This document shows, in pieces, positions 35,640-44,038 of a stretch of DNA of 64,000 nucleotides. Both the position numbers and the translations under genes were made by a program. Each line of letters starts with the position of its first letter. Within the stretch, counting starts at the first letter, position 1. Under the pieces are notes generated by a model. That model searched no databases. It saw only the letters and a program-made list of their open reading frames with translations, and was not told the DNA's origin. The DNA comes from Bog-473 sp963828825 (GTDB lineage Bacteria > Actinomycetota > Acidimicrobiia > Acidimicrobiales > RAAP-2): positions 806,001-870,000 of the forward strand of contig CAWHGF010000004.1 of the NCBI GenBank assembly GCA_963828825.1, read 5' to 3'.

Positions 35640-36455
35640 TCAGGGGTTGACGGCCCCGAAGCGGCGCACCCGGCGCTGGTAGTCGATGACCGCCTGGTAG
35701 AGGTGGCGGCGCCGCATGTCGGGCCAGAGGATCTCGGGAAAGACCAGCTCGCTGTAGGCGATCTCCCACAGCAAGAAGTTCGAGATGCGGGTCTCGCCCG
35801 ACGTCCGGATCACCAGGTCGGGGTCGGGCATGTCGGGGAAGTAGAGGTGGCGGGCGATCGCCTTCTCGTCCACCTTGGAGGCGGGCGTGCCCTCGGCCAC
35901 GAGGGCGCGCACGGCGTCGACGATCTCGGCGCGGCCGCCGTAGTTGAACGCCATCGTCATCACCATGCGCCGGTTGTGCTTGGTGAGCTCGATGGACTCG
36001 TCCATGCGCCTGAGCACCCGGCGGGGCACCCGCCAGTCACGCCGGCCGGCAAAGCGGATCTGCACGCCCTTCTCGTTGAGCTCGTCGCGGCGGCGCATGA
36101 GCAGCGACTGGTTGAAGTTCATGAGGTAGCGCACCTCGTCGGGCGGCCGGCGCCAGTTCTCCGTGGAGAAGGCGTAGAGGGTGATCCACTTCACACCGAT
36201 CTCGAGGGCGCCGTTCACCACGTCGAGCAGCGCGGTCTCGCCGGCCCCGTGGCCCTCGGTACGGGGCAGGCCGCGGGCACTGGCCCAGCGGCCGTTCCCG
36301 TCCATCACGCAGCCGACATGGACGGGCACGCGGGAGAGGTCCAGCTCGGACGGGACCGGATCGGGCGTCTCCGAGGAGGCGCCCTGGCCGGGGTCCTGGT
36401 TCTGATCCTGGTCCCGGCGCGGGACACCCCCCGGGTCGCGGACGGCGGAGGTCAC
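35640..36455 (-). CDS. uppS: Isoprenyl (undecaprenyl-type) diphosphate synthase
   Basis: cis-Prenyltransferase that builds the lipid carrier for cell-wall synthesis. Motifs: HVGCVMDGNGRWASARGL (catalytic Asp and Gly-Asn-Gly-Arg), LYAFSTENWRRPPDEV, FNYGGRAEIVDAVR, and the diphosphate-binding LVIRTSGETRISNFLLWE. 271 residues; the first ~40 are a Gln/Asp-rich extension of low complexity, common in actinobacteria. It is the first gene of the recO-hemW-glyS run. Confidence 0.95.
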   Translation of the reverse strand: MTSAVRDPGGVPRRDQDQNQDPGQGASSETPDPVPSELDLSRVPVHVGCVMDGNGRWASARGLPRTEGHGAGETALLDVVNGALEIGVKWITLYAFSTENWRRPPDEVRYLMNFNQSLLMRRRDELNEKGVQIRFAGRRDWRVPRRVLRRMDESIELTKHNRRMVMTMAFNYGGRAEIVDAVRALVAEGTPASKVDEKAIARHLYFPDMPDPDLVIRTSGETRISNFLLWEIAYSELVFPEILWPDMRRRHLYQAVIDYQRRVRRFGAVNP

Positions 36456-36567
36456 CGGATGAACCTACCGCGGCCTGCCCCTCGGACCGCTGGCACGGGG
36501 CGCCGTTTCGTGTTCAAGTATCGGCACCCCGGCCAGGCGGTACGGGATGGAGGAGGTAGGAGGAGCC

Positions 36568-37242
36568 ATGTCCGAGCCAGCAGTTGCACCACACCCCGAC
36601 ACCAACGACATGTTCGCGGTCCACGGCGTCTTCCGGGACAGTCTTGGCGCCGCGCCCACGCTGGTGGGGGGCATCGCGCCCGGCGACGCCGAGCGGGTGG
36701 CGCTGATCGCCAACTACTACGAGAACATCTTGTCCTTCCTGGAGGCCCACCACGACGGCGAGGAGAAGCTGGTCTTCCCGCTCCTGCGTGAGCGCTGCGC
36801 CGGCGACGACGCCTTGATCGACCACATGGCCGAGCAGCACCACGAGGCGCTGGCGCTGCTGGAGGAGGCCAAGACCTCGTTGGCCGCGTGGCCCGGGGGT
36901 GACGCCGCGGCGCAGAAGGCGGCGCAGCAGCGGTTGGACGAACTGTGCAGCCACCTGCTCGAGCATCTCAACGAGGAGGAGCAGAAGGTGCTTCCCCTGG
37001 CGGCCGAGCACCTCTCCATGGAGGAGTGGGGCGCCCTGCCGGGACACGGCCTGGCCAATTTCCACGGCGACAAGATCTGGCTGATCCTGGGCCTCATCCG
37101 GGAGCGCATGACCGACGAGCAGCGCGCCGCGATGATGGCGCACATGCCGCCGCCCGCACTCGAGATGTGGACCGGTTTCGGCGAGCAGGCGTTCAAGGAC
37201 TACTCGTCGGTGGTCGCGGTGGAGGTCGTCAACCACGCCTGA
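36568..37242 (+). CDS. Hemerythrin HHE-domain protein
   Basis: 224 residues from ATG 36568 with AGGAGGAG ideally placed. Two helical-bundle segments carry the di-iron-type His/Glu pattern: FLEAHHDGEEKLVFPLL, HMAEQHHEALALLEEA and CSHLLEHLNEEEQKVLPL. A C-terminal part (FHGDKIWLILGLIRERMT) resembles actinobacterial HHE proteins. Likely binds O2, NO or stores iron; the specific role is unknown. Divergent from uppS. Confidence 0.88.
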   Translation: MSEPAVAPHPDTNDMFAVHGVFRDSLGAAPTLVGGIAPGDAERVALIANYYENILSFLEAHHDGEEKLVFPLLRERCAGDDALIDHMAEQHHEALALLEEAKTSLAAWPGGDAAAQKAAQQRLDELCSHLLEHLNEEEQKVLPLAAEHLSMEEWGALPGHGLANFHGDKIWLILGLIRERMTDEQRAAMMAHMPPPALEMWTGFGEQAFKDYSSVVAVEVVNHA

Positions 37243-37343
37243 GTGGTTCTCCGGACCGTTCCCGTCGCGGTCCCCCCGGTCCGGCAAGGGCACGACCAGG
37301 ACCGGAGCGAGCCAGGTACACCACGGCAGTAGCGTCATCTCCG

Positions 37344-37496
37344 ATGGCGGACGGCGAGGACGGCGGATTCTTCGCCGAGCCCCACCTCGTCGTCCAGGCC
37401 GGGACAGGGGCCGGCAAGTCGCTCGCGTAGCTCGTGCCGACGGCGCACAGCGGCAAAAAGGTCGTCGTGGCCACGGCGACCACCGCCTCTATCTGA
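37344..37496 (+). pseudogene. Broken copy of the dinG 5' region (Walker A part)
   Basis: 37381-37487 reads HLVVQAGTGAGKSLA, stop, LVPTAHSGKKVVVATATTA. The intact dinG at 40534-40640 reads HLVVQAGTGTGKSLAYLVPL and KTVVATATKA. DNA identity over the ~107 bp looks about three-quarters. A TAG replaces the Tyr codon after KSLA. The copy ends about 50 bp before the nickel-transporter stop, and the whole nickel/Fur/methyltransferase block lies between the fragment and the intact gene. Confidence 0.7.
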
Positions 37497-37540
37497 CGGA
37501 CACGAGAGGTGCCCCATCCGAGCAGGCCATCGCTTCGGGG

Positions 37541-38725
37541 CTATATCCGACCGGCGGCGGCATCGGCTTCGTATTGAAGCGCAAGGTCCTTCTCGAACTG
37601 GCCCGCATCGGTCTTCTGGCTGAGTTTGGCCGTCCATTTCTCTTCCACATGCCCGTACTTCCAGATCATCAACGCCGTCACCCACGTGACGATGAACATC
37701 CCCACAATCACGAACCCGGCCTTGTTGATGTCGAAGTTGGCCATGAAGTTCCAGAAGCCGCCATTGAGGTGCAGTTCCATGGGCAAGAGTCCGAGCACCT
37801 CGATGGTGCCGATGAAGAAACAGATGAAGACGGAGAGTCCAGTGATGGCGAGGTTGTAATAGACCTTGCGCACCGGGTTGAAGAACGCCCAGCCGTAAGC
37901 CACGTTCATGAACACACCGTCGAGCGTGTCCATCAGGCTCATCCCGGCGGTGAAGAGGATCGGGAGACACATGATCGAGTACCACGGCAGGGCCTGGGTG
38001 GCGAGCAGGGCCGTCGTGGCGAGTAGGGCGACTTCGGTCGCGGTGTCGAAGCCCATGCCGAAGACGACGCCCACGGGGTACATCTGCCATTCCTTGGTGA
38101 TCGACTTCATCCACGGGCCGAACATCCGGTACATGAAGCCCCGGTTCTCCAACTGCTTCTCAAGCTCTTCCTCGTTGAATTCGCCAAGGCGCATCTTGCG
38201 GAACACGGCGATGATGCCCGCCAGGATCACAATGTTGAGGAAGGCGATGAGGTAGAGGAACCCGGCAGAGACAATGGTGCCGAAGATCCCGCCGAACTGC
38301 TCAAGTCCCGAGCCGCTGTTCGAGACTGCCCCATACACCGCCTTCTCGGCGATCACGATGCCCGCTCCGATGGCGATCACGATCGTAGAATGGCCCAGGG
38401 AGAAGAAGTAGCCGACGCTCAGCGGTTTCTTGCCCTCGTTCATGAGCTTGCGAGTGGTGTTGTCGATCGCCGAAATGTGGTCAGCGTCGAAGGCGTGGCG
38501 GAGTCCGAGCGTGTAGGCCAACACCGACACCCCGATCCCAAGCCCCTTGTAGTGGCCGGGGACGACGAAGATGATGAACACCCCGAACCCGATCACGTGG
38601 AGCAAGAAGATGGAGGCGAACATCAGCTTGGTCTGGAGCCATTGCGTCGGGGACATGTCCCGCCGGAACTGCCTGAGCTTCTCGACGGGACCCGACCGGG
38701 CGGGCAGGGTGCTGGTGGCGACCAT
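37541..38725 (-). CDS. Nickel/cobalt permease of the NicO/HoxN (NixA) family
   Basis: High-affinity divalent-metal importer, 394 residues from ATG 38725. Signature motif LRHAFDADHISAIDNTTRK in helix 2 (H-x4-D-H) and the second motif LGHSTIVIAIGAGIV; further GFDTATEVALL and FTAGMSLMDTLDGVFM match helices 5-6 of NiCoT proteins. About eight membrane spans. It is divergent from a Fur-family gene 120 nt away, which very likely acts as its nickel-sensing repressor (Nur type). Metal choice between Ni and Co is inferred. Confidence 0.93.
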   Translation of the reverse strand: MVATSTLPARSGPVEKLRQFRRDMSPTQWLQTKLMFASIFLLHVIGFGVFIIFVVPGHYKGLGIGVSVLAYTLGLRHAFDADHISAIDNTTRKLMNEGKKPLSVGYFFSLGHSTIVIAIGAGIVIAEKAVYGAVSNSGSGLEQFGGIFGTIVSAGFLYLIAFLNIVILAGIIAVFRKMRLGEFNEEELEKQLENRGFMYRMFGPWMKSITKEWQMYPVGVVFGMGFDTATEVALLATTALLATQALPWYSIMCLPILFTAGMSLMDTLDGVFMNVAYGWAFFNPVRKVYYNLAITGLSVFICFFIGTIEVLGLLPMELHLNGGFWNFMANFDINKAGFVIVGMFIVTWVTALMIWKYGHVEEKWTAKLSQKTDAGQFEKDLALQYEADAAAGRI

Positions 38726-38795
38726 GGCTGACTTCCTCCACTGCGGATAGGCGAAGGGACCAAGTGGGACGGTAAAGCAGATGCGACCTTCTCGC

Positions 38796-38803
38796 AACTA
38801 GTT
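38796..38803. promoter_or_regulatory. Candidate operator (AACTAGTT) between nickel permease and Fur gene
   Basis: Short perfect palindrome centred in the 120-nt divergent gap, flanked by GC and CG. It sits 71 nt before the permease ATG and 43 nt before the fur ATG. Fur-family sites are usually longer, so this may be only the core. Confidence 0.3.
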
Positions 38804-38845
38804 CGTAGTCGTTCTAGCCTTGGATGAGCGATTACCGTTGACTTG

Positions 38846-39298
38846 ATGGGTCGGAGCGCCTCTCCAGGGTCTTTGGCAGGCAGGGAGACCGTCGACGACG
38901 TATTGGCCCTGGTCAGGGAGCAGGGAGGACGGGTCACCAGCTCACGGCGGCTTCTCCTCCACGCCCTCTTCGATGCTCCTCGTCATTGGACCGCAGAGGA
39001 ATTGACCGAGGTGGTCCAGGCGCAGGCTCCCGACATCTCCCTGTCGACGGTCTATCGGAACCTCGAAGAGTTCGAGCAGATGGGCGTCATCGTCCATGCC
39101 CACTTGGGCCACGGTCCTGCCACATATCACCTCGCGGCTGGTGCGCACGCCCATTTCGTGTGCGAAAAGTGCAATGCAACATTCGAGGCTCCGGACGAGC
39201 TATTCCAGAACTTGTCCAAGAGCGCCAAGGCCCGGTTCGGCTTCGAGATAGAGCCACATCACTTCGCAATCCTCGGACGCTGCCGGAACTGCACGTAG
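38846..39298 (+). CDS. Fur-family metalloregulator, probably nickel-responsive
   Basis: 150 residues from ATG 38846. Winged helix: VREQGGRVTSSRRLLLHALF and LSTVYRNLEEFEQMGVIVHA (recognition helix). Metal-binding half: YHLAAGAHAHFVCEKC with the HxHF-C-x2-C pattern, and C-terminal HHFAILGRCRNC. Cys pairs CEKC/CRNC form the structural zinc site. Divergence from the nickel permease argues for a Nur-like role over iron or zinc sensing. Confidence 0.88.
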   Translation: MGRSASPGSLAGRETVDDVLALVREQGGRVTSSRRLLLHALFDAPRHWTAEELTEVVQAQAPDISLSTVYRNLEEFEQMGVIVHAHLGHGPATYHLAAGAHAHFVCEKCNATFEAPDELFQNLSKSAKARFGFEIEPHHFAILGRCRNCT

Positions 39299-39399
39299 CA
39301 GTCCTCGAGGTGCCCGGAGCGTGGGTAGCCCCCCATACGCATCGGGACGGTGGGCAGTGATCGGCTCGATTTCCACGTCCGAGAGGGCAAGCTGTCGTC

Positions 39400-40239
39400 A
39401 TGGCAACAGGGCCCGCTGGCCAATATGCGACTGACCGCAATCTCGCCTCACGCCAGCGACTGTGGTCAAGCAGCCATCGAGTACCCGACTTTGATCTTGT
39501 CTCCTGGGTTCTCGATCTCATGAACGTCACCCAGGGAGGGACCGAGAGTGTCCTCGATGTCGGCTGCGGCAATGGGATATACGAGCGTGCACTCGCCCAG
39601 AGAGGACACCGAGGTCCGCGAGTGGCGGCAGACCTCTCCGCTGGGATGGTGCGGCTCGTGACGAATGCGGCAGTCGTCGTGGCGGACGTGCAGAGCCTTC
39701 CCTTCTCGCCCAGATGCTTCGACCTCGTCCTGGCTCCGCACATGCTGTATCACGTGCCTGACATCGAAGCCGCGGCCAATGAGATACGGCGTGTCCTCAA
39801 TCCCGAAGGTCTCTTCGTCGCGGTCACGAACAGCGTCTCGAACCTCCAAGAACTCCGAGCTTTGGTGGAAGCAGCTGTCGGTACGGGCTGGAAGATGGTC
39901 CAATCGTCAGCCCGGCACTTCAATCTGGAGGGTGGAGCCGCGTTGCTCTCAACAGCGTTCGAGTCCGTTGTGCGTCTGGACTGCCCTCCTGGCCATCTCG
40001 TGGTGACAGACGTCAACAAATTGACCGACTATGTGGCCAGCGTGGCCGACCCGTACGAAGGTCAGGTGGGCGTTCCCTGGTCGGAGGTCGTGAACCGTGT
40101 CAGCGAGCTGGCCCGTACGGCAATGTCTAGGGATGGTGAGCTGAGACTCAGTACCGGAGTAGGCGCCTTCGTTTGTCGATCATGGGCGCCCCCGTCGTCG
40201 CCGGGATGGGGCGCGCTCACCTTGCCCGTGGCCATTTGA
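39400..40239 (+). CDS. Class I SAM-dependent methyltransferase
   Basis: 279 residues. Motif I VLDVGCGNGIYERALAQRG binds SAM; motif II-like DLSAGMVRLV; post-motif ADVQSLPFSPRCFDLVLAPH with HMLYHVPD, typical of Methyltransf_11 proteins. The C-terminal half has no recognisable substrate domain. It lies after the Fur gene and before dinG, in the same direction. Substrate unknown. Confidence 0.85.
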   Translation: MATGPAGQYATDRNLASRQRLWSSSHRVPDFDLVSWVLDLMNVTQGGTESVLDVGCGNGIYERALAQRGHRGPRVAADLSAGMVRLVTNAAVVVADVQSLPFSPRCFDLVLAPHMLYHVPDIEAAANEIRRVLNPEGLFVAVTNSVSNLQELRALVEAAVGTGWKMVQSSARHFNLEGGAALLSTAFESVVRLDCPPGHLVVTDVNKLTDYVASVADPYEGQVGVPWSEVVNRVSELARTAMSRDGELRLSTGVGAFVCRSWAPPSSPGWGALTLPVAI

Positions 40240-40328
40240 CACCGGCTCCCGGACTGCCCCTGTGCAGGTTGGCCTCGATTTGCCCTCGGGAGCGCCGCGG
40301 GGGTCCTCGCCGCGGGCATGATCGGTGC

Positions 40329-42431
40329 ATGGAGGAGAGCTGGGATGGCACTGAGGACCTGGACGATCTCGACATCGACGTTGGGGGCGGGTCGGCTGGG
40401 GATGCACGTCAGGCGGGCGACGACGCTGTCGCCGGACTCGACAAGATCACGGCCCAGATGTCCGGCGGTGAGCACCGGCCCGAGCAACAGGAGATGTGCC
40501 GTGCGGTCGCCGAGGCCGTGGCCACCCGCACCCACCTGGTAGTCCAGGCCGGGACGGGAACCGGCAAGTCCCTCGCCTACCTCGTTCCTCTGGCGCTCTC
40601 AGGTGTCAAAACAGTCGTGGCCACGGCGACGAAGGCGCTGCAGGACCAGCTGGCCGAGAAGGACCTGCCCTCGGTCGATTCGGGTCTCGGGCTGCCGACG
40701 CCGCTGGACTTCGCTGTGCTCAAGGGGCGCAGCAACTATGTCTGTCGCCAGCGGGTGTCCGAAGTGGGCTCGGGTGGGATCCAGGCCGAGCTCGGTGACC
40801 AGGGGCTCGGGCGGGCCGACGAACCGGAGCAAGTGGAGGAGGCCGAGAAGCCGGCGCGTGCTGGCGCACCACCGGAGGGCATCGTCGAGGAAGTGCGGCA
40901 GCTGGTGGCGTGGTCGCAGACGTCGCAGAGCGGTGACCGGGCCGACCTGAGCTTCGAACCGTCCGACCGGGCCTGGAACATGGTGAGTGTCGGCCCGCGG
41001 GAGTGCCCGGGCATGCACAACTGCCCGTCGGGCGGTCGCTGCTTCGCCGAGGCCGCCCGCGAACGGGCGTCGGTGGCCGACATCGTGGTGGTGAACACGC
41101 ACCTCTACGGGGCACACCTGGCCAGCGGCGGCGTGGTGTTGCCCGAGCACGACGTGGTCATCTTCGACGAAGCCCACGAACTCGAAGAGGTCATGACATC
41201 GAGCCTCGGCGTCGAGGTGACACCGGGCCGCATTCGTTCCCTCGTGACCTCCGCACGGTCCCTCGTCGAGGCGCGCGACGCCGATCTGCTCGACTCCCTC
41301 GCCTCGGTGGGCGACCAGCTCGGCATGATCCTGGGCGATCGGGTCGGGACGCGCGTCCTGCACGACGACGCACGGCCGCCCATCGACGACCGCGAGCTGG
41401 CCGAGTTGCTCGCCCGCGCCGCCGATACGAGCCGGCGCGTCACCGACGCGCTGCGCCGCGGTGGGGCGCAGCGCTCCTTTCTCGCCGAGGACGGCGGATC
41501 CCAGATCGATCCCGACCGGGCCAGCCGCAAGACGCGCACCTTGCAGGCCGCCGTGCACCTCGCCGAGGACCTGCACCGGTTCGAGTCGCGCGGTGACGGC
41601 GAGATCGCCTGGGTGGACGGGACGCGGCGCAACGTCCGCCTCCGCCTCTCCCCCATTGACGTGGGTCCGGTGCTCTCGACGATGCTCTGGGGGGAGGTCA
41701 CGTCGGTGCTGACCAGCGCCACCATCCCGCCGCGGATCGTGGAGCGGGTCGGGCTGGAGGCGTTCCGCACCGAGGAGCTCAACGTGGGCAGCCCGTTCGA
41801 CTACCGCTCGCACGCGCTGCTCTACGTCGCCCGCCACCTGCCGGACCGACGGGCCGCCGGGGCGGAAGAGGCCCTGCACGAGGAGCTTTCGCAGCTGCTG
41901 GAGGCGGCCGGCGGCCGAACCTTGGCGCTCTTCACGAGCAGGCGGGCCACCGAGGCGGCGGCGGCCGCACTGGCGCCCGAGCTCCCCTACACCCTCCTCC
42001 TGCAGGGCGATCTCCCGAAAAACCGGTTGCTCGAGGAGTTCGCCTCCGACGAGACCTCCTGCCTTTTCGCCACCATGGGGTTCTGGCAGGGCGTGGACAT
42101 CCCGGGCCGGGCCCTGTCGCTCGTGACCATCGACAAGCTCCCGTTCCCGCGGCCCGACGACCCGCTGCTACAGGCCCGCCGGGACCGGGCCGGTGGACGC
42201 GCCTTCTCGCTGGTCGACCTGCCCCGGGCGGCCACGTTGCTGGCCCAGGGCTCGGGCCGGCTCATCCGCAACGCCGATGACCGCGGTGTGGTCGCGGTGC
42301 TCGACCCGCGGCTGGCGACGGCGTCCTACCGCGGTGTCCTGCTGTCAACCCTGCCTCCCATGCGGCGCTCGATCGACATCCACGAGGTGGAGTCGTTCTT
42401 GCGGCGGGCGTTGGAGGACTCGACGGCGTAG
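40329..42431 (+). CDS. dinG: DinG-family ATP-dependent helicase
   Basis: XPD-like superfamily 2 helicase, 700 residues from ATG 40329; the upstream open frame overlaps the methyltransferase and is not used. Motif I QAGTGTGKSLAYLV, the iron-sulphur cysteines CRQRV ... CPGMHNCPSGGRCF, motif II VIFDEAHELEEV, motif VI LLAQGSGRLIRNADDRGVVA. It unwinds DNA with 5' overhangs or R-loops during repair, per the family. The region of motif I also exists as a decayed copy 3 kb upstream. Confidence 0.93.
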   Translation: MEESWDGTEDLDDLDIDVGGGSAGDARQAGDDAVAGLDKITAQMSGGEHRPEQQEMCRAVAEAVATRTHLVVQAGTGTGKSLAYLVPLALSGVKTVVATATKALQDQLAEKDLPSVDSGLGLPTPLDFAVLKGRSNYVCRQRVSEVGSGGIQAELGDQGLGRADEPEQVEEAEKPARAGAPPEGIVEEVRQLVAWSQTSQSGDRADLSFEPSDRAWNMVSVGPRECPGMHNCPSGGRCFAEAARERASVADIVVVNTHLYGAHLASGGVVLPEHDVVIFDEAHELEEVMTSSLGVEVTPGRIRSLVTSARSLVEARDADLLDSLASVGDQLGMILGDRVGTRVLHDDARPPIDDRELAELLARAADTSRRVTDALRRGGAQRSFLAEDGGSQIDPDRASRKTRTLQAAVHLAEDLHRFESRGDGEIAWVDGTRRNVRLRLSPIDVGPVLSTMLWGEVTSVLTSATIPPRIVERVGLEAFRTEELNVGSPFDYRSHALLYVARHLPDRRAAGAEEALHEELSQLLEAAGGRTLALFTSRRATEAAAAALAPELPYTLLLQGDLPKNRLLEEFASDETSCLFATMGFWQGVDIPGRALSLVTIDKLPFPRPDDPLLQARRDRAGGRAFSLVDLPRAATLLAQGSGRLIRNADDRGVVAVLDPRLATASYRGVLLSTLPPMRRSIDIHEVESFLRRALEDSTA

Positions 42432-42504
42432 GTCCGCTGTGGGCGCTGGACCGGACGTGCCCACGTCGCTGCTGTGCCGGTCCGCCCGTCCGCCGGCCCG
42501 CGTT

Positions 42505-42535
42505 CTCGCCTGCTCGCCTACTCGCCTACTCGCTA
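42505..42535. repeat. 8-bp tandem repeat (CTCGCCTA) x4
   Basis: Units CTCGCCTG, CTCGCCTA, CTCGCCTA and CTCGCTA in tandem. The last unit contains the stop codon of the minus-strand ArsR gene (42533-42535), so slippage could change that protein's C-terminus. Confidence 0.75.
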
Positions 42536-42940
42536 CTCCTCGAAGTCGAACACGAGCCGGCCGTCCTTGTCACGGGTTCCCTCCGTCGCGACCCGCATGA
42601 TCCAACGACCCGGCACCCGCTGAAGCTGACTCCTGTTGAGGGTGTAGGCGCGCTCGTTCCTGCGTACATCGCAGTCGAGCAGCCCGGCCTCGATGAGGAT
42701 CCGCAGATGGCGCGAGATGCCCTGCCACGAGATGTCGAACCGGCTCGCGATGTCGTGGGAGCTCAGGTACCCGCCATGGTCGTGCAGGGCAGCGAGAATC
42801 CCCCGTCGAATCCGATTCGCCAGCGCCTCGAACACCCGGTCCAGCGCGTCGGGATCGGCGACCTCGCGGAGGCTCGGGGGGTCGGTCCGCCCCACGCGGA
42901 AAGCCGGGACGCTGGATCGGGCGGTGGAGGCGGCCGACAT
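42533..42940 (-). CDS. ArsR-type winged-helix regulator
   Basis: 135 residues. Helix-turn-helix: EALANRIRRGILAALHDHGG, YLSSHDIASRFDISWQGISR, HLRILIEAGLLDCDVRRNER, ending RVPGRWIMRV. No metal-binding cysteine motif is seen, so it probably belongs to the non-metal ArsR/SMTB relatives. It stands between dinG and era with its own promoter region, which carries the palindrome AGCATGCT at about 42960. Target unknown. Confidence 0.85.
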   Translation of the reverse strand: MSAASTARSSVPAFRVGRTDPPSLREVADPDALDRVFEALANRIRRGILAALHDHGGYLSSHDIASRFDISWQGISRHLRILIEAGLLDCDVRRNERAYTLNRSQLQRVPGRWIMRVATEGTRDKDGRLVFDFEE

Positions 42941-43043
42941 CTCTGAAAACTATAAACGAGCATGCTTAGAGTTGGAATAAAGGGCCAAGGGCCGGGGTGG
43001 GGCCTCCTGGTTTGCGCCTGAGCGCCACTGACCGGGGCCGGGA

Positions 43044-44033
43044 TCAGTAGCCCAGGCGGTTGAGCATCTCGTCGCGGTTCTGCCAGTGGCGTTCCACTTT
43101 CACGTGGAGGTCGAGGTACGTACCCTCCGGCAATTCCTCGCGCACGGCGATCCCGACGGCCTTGAGGACCTCGCCCCCCTTGCCGATGACGATGGCTTTC
43201 TGCGAGTCGCGCTCGACGATGATCTCGACGCGGATGTGCGGCCACTCCCACTCCGTCACGCGGCAGGTGATGGCGTGCGGGAGCTCGTCCCTGGTCTTCG
43301 CCAGCAGCTGCTCGCGCACGAGCTCGGCCACCCAGAGCGCCTCAGGCGTGTCGGTGATGACGTCAGGTGGGAAGAACGGGGGGCCCTCGGGCAGCCGGGC
43401 GACGAGGTGGGCGATCAATCCGTCCACGCCTTTCCCGGTGCGAGCGGAGACCGGGAAGTACTCGACGTCGGCCAGCTCGACCGGAGCGGTCAGCGCGTCG
43501 ACGGCCGCCTTGGCCTGGGTAAGGCGTTCCATCACCTGGGCGCCGTTGGCCTTGTCGACCTTGTTCACGACGACGATCAGGCCCGGTGGTGCGTCGACCT
43601 CCTCGATGGTGTCGTCGTCGTTGCCGTCATTGTCGTCATCGGGGTCGATGTCTTCGAGGCCACGGGACCTGCCTGCTGCCGCGGTAACCCGCTGCACCTG
43701 GCGCACCGAGCGCTCCAGCACGGTACGGTCCCCCGGCCCGATCGCCGCCGTCCCGTCGACGATCACCATGATCACGTCGACATCGTTCAGCGCGTCGGTC
43801 GCCGTCTCGTTGAGCCGAGTTCCCAAGGTGCTGCGGGGGCGGTGGATGCCCGGCGTGTCGACGAAGACCACCTGGGCGTCGGCGCCCGGGTCGTGCAGAA
43901 CGCCGAGGATGCGGTGCCGTGTCGTATTGGGCCGTGACGAGGTGATCGCCACCTTCGTCCCGACCATGGAGTTCACGAGCGTGGACTTGCCGACATTGGG
44001 GCGGCCGACCACGGCCACGAAACCCGAGCGCAC
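43044..44033 (-). CDS. era: GTPase Era with an acidic insertion
   Basis: Assembly GTPase for the 30S subunit. G1 GRPNVGKSTLVNSMVG, G3 VDTPGIHRP, G4 VVNKVDKANG, and a C-terminal KH domain (KAIVIGKGGEVLKAVGI). GTG 44033 lies 5 nt after the corC stop. Between G3 and G4 there is an insertion of roughly 30 residues (GLEDIDPDDDNDGNDDD then TIEEVD), which makes the protein 329 residues where about 300 is usual. The insertion falls within the G domain, likely as a surface loop. Confidence 0.95.
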   Translation of the reverse strand: MRSGFVAVVGRPNVGKSTLVNSMVGTKVAITSSRPNTTRHRILGVLHDPGADAQVVFVDTPGIHRPRSTLGTRLNETATDALNDVDVIMVIVDGTAAIGPGDRTVLERSVRQVQRVTAAAGRSRGLEDIDPDDDNDGNDDDTIEEVDAPPGLIVVVNKVDKANGAQVMERLTQAKAAVDALTAPVELADVEYFPVSARTGKGVDGLIAHLVARLPEGPPFFPPDVITDTPEALWVAELVREQLLAKTRDELPHAITCRVTEWEWPHIRVEIIVERDSQKAIVIGKGGEVLKAVGIAVREELPEGTYLDLHVKVERHWQNRDEMLNRLGY

Positions 44034-44038
44034 CGTCC

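Noticed and set aside
35571..35769. Longer version of the small membrane protein before recO
   Set aside because: The extra 66 residues overlap the uppS 3' end antisense and read as Pro/Arg-rich noise; ATG 35571 begins right at the first membrane span.
42481..42540. Possible CRISPR-like repeat
   Set aside because: The 8-bp units are directly tandem without spacers; it is a simple tandem repeat.
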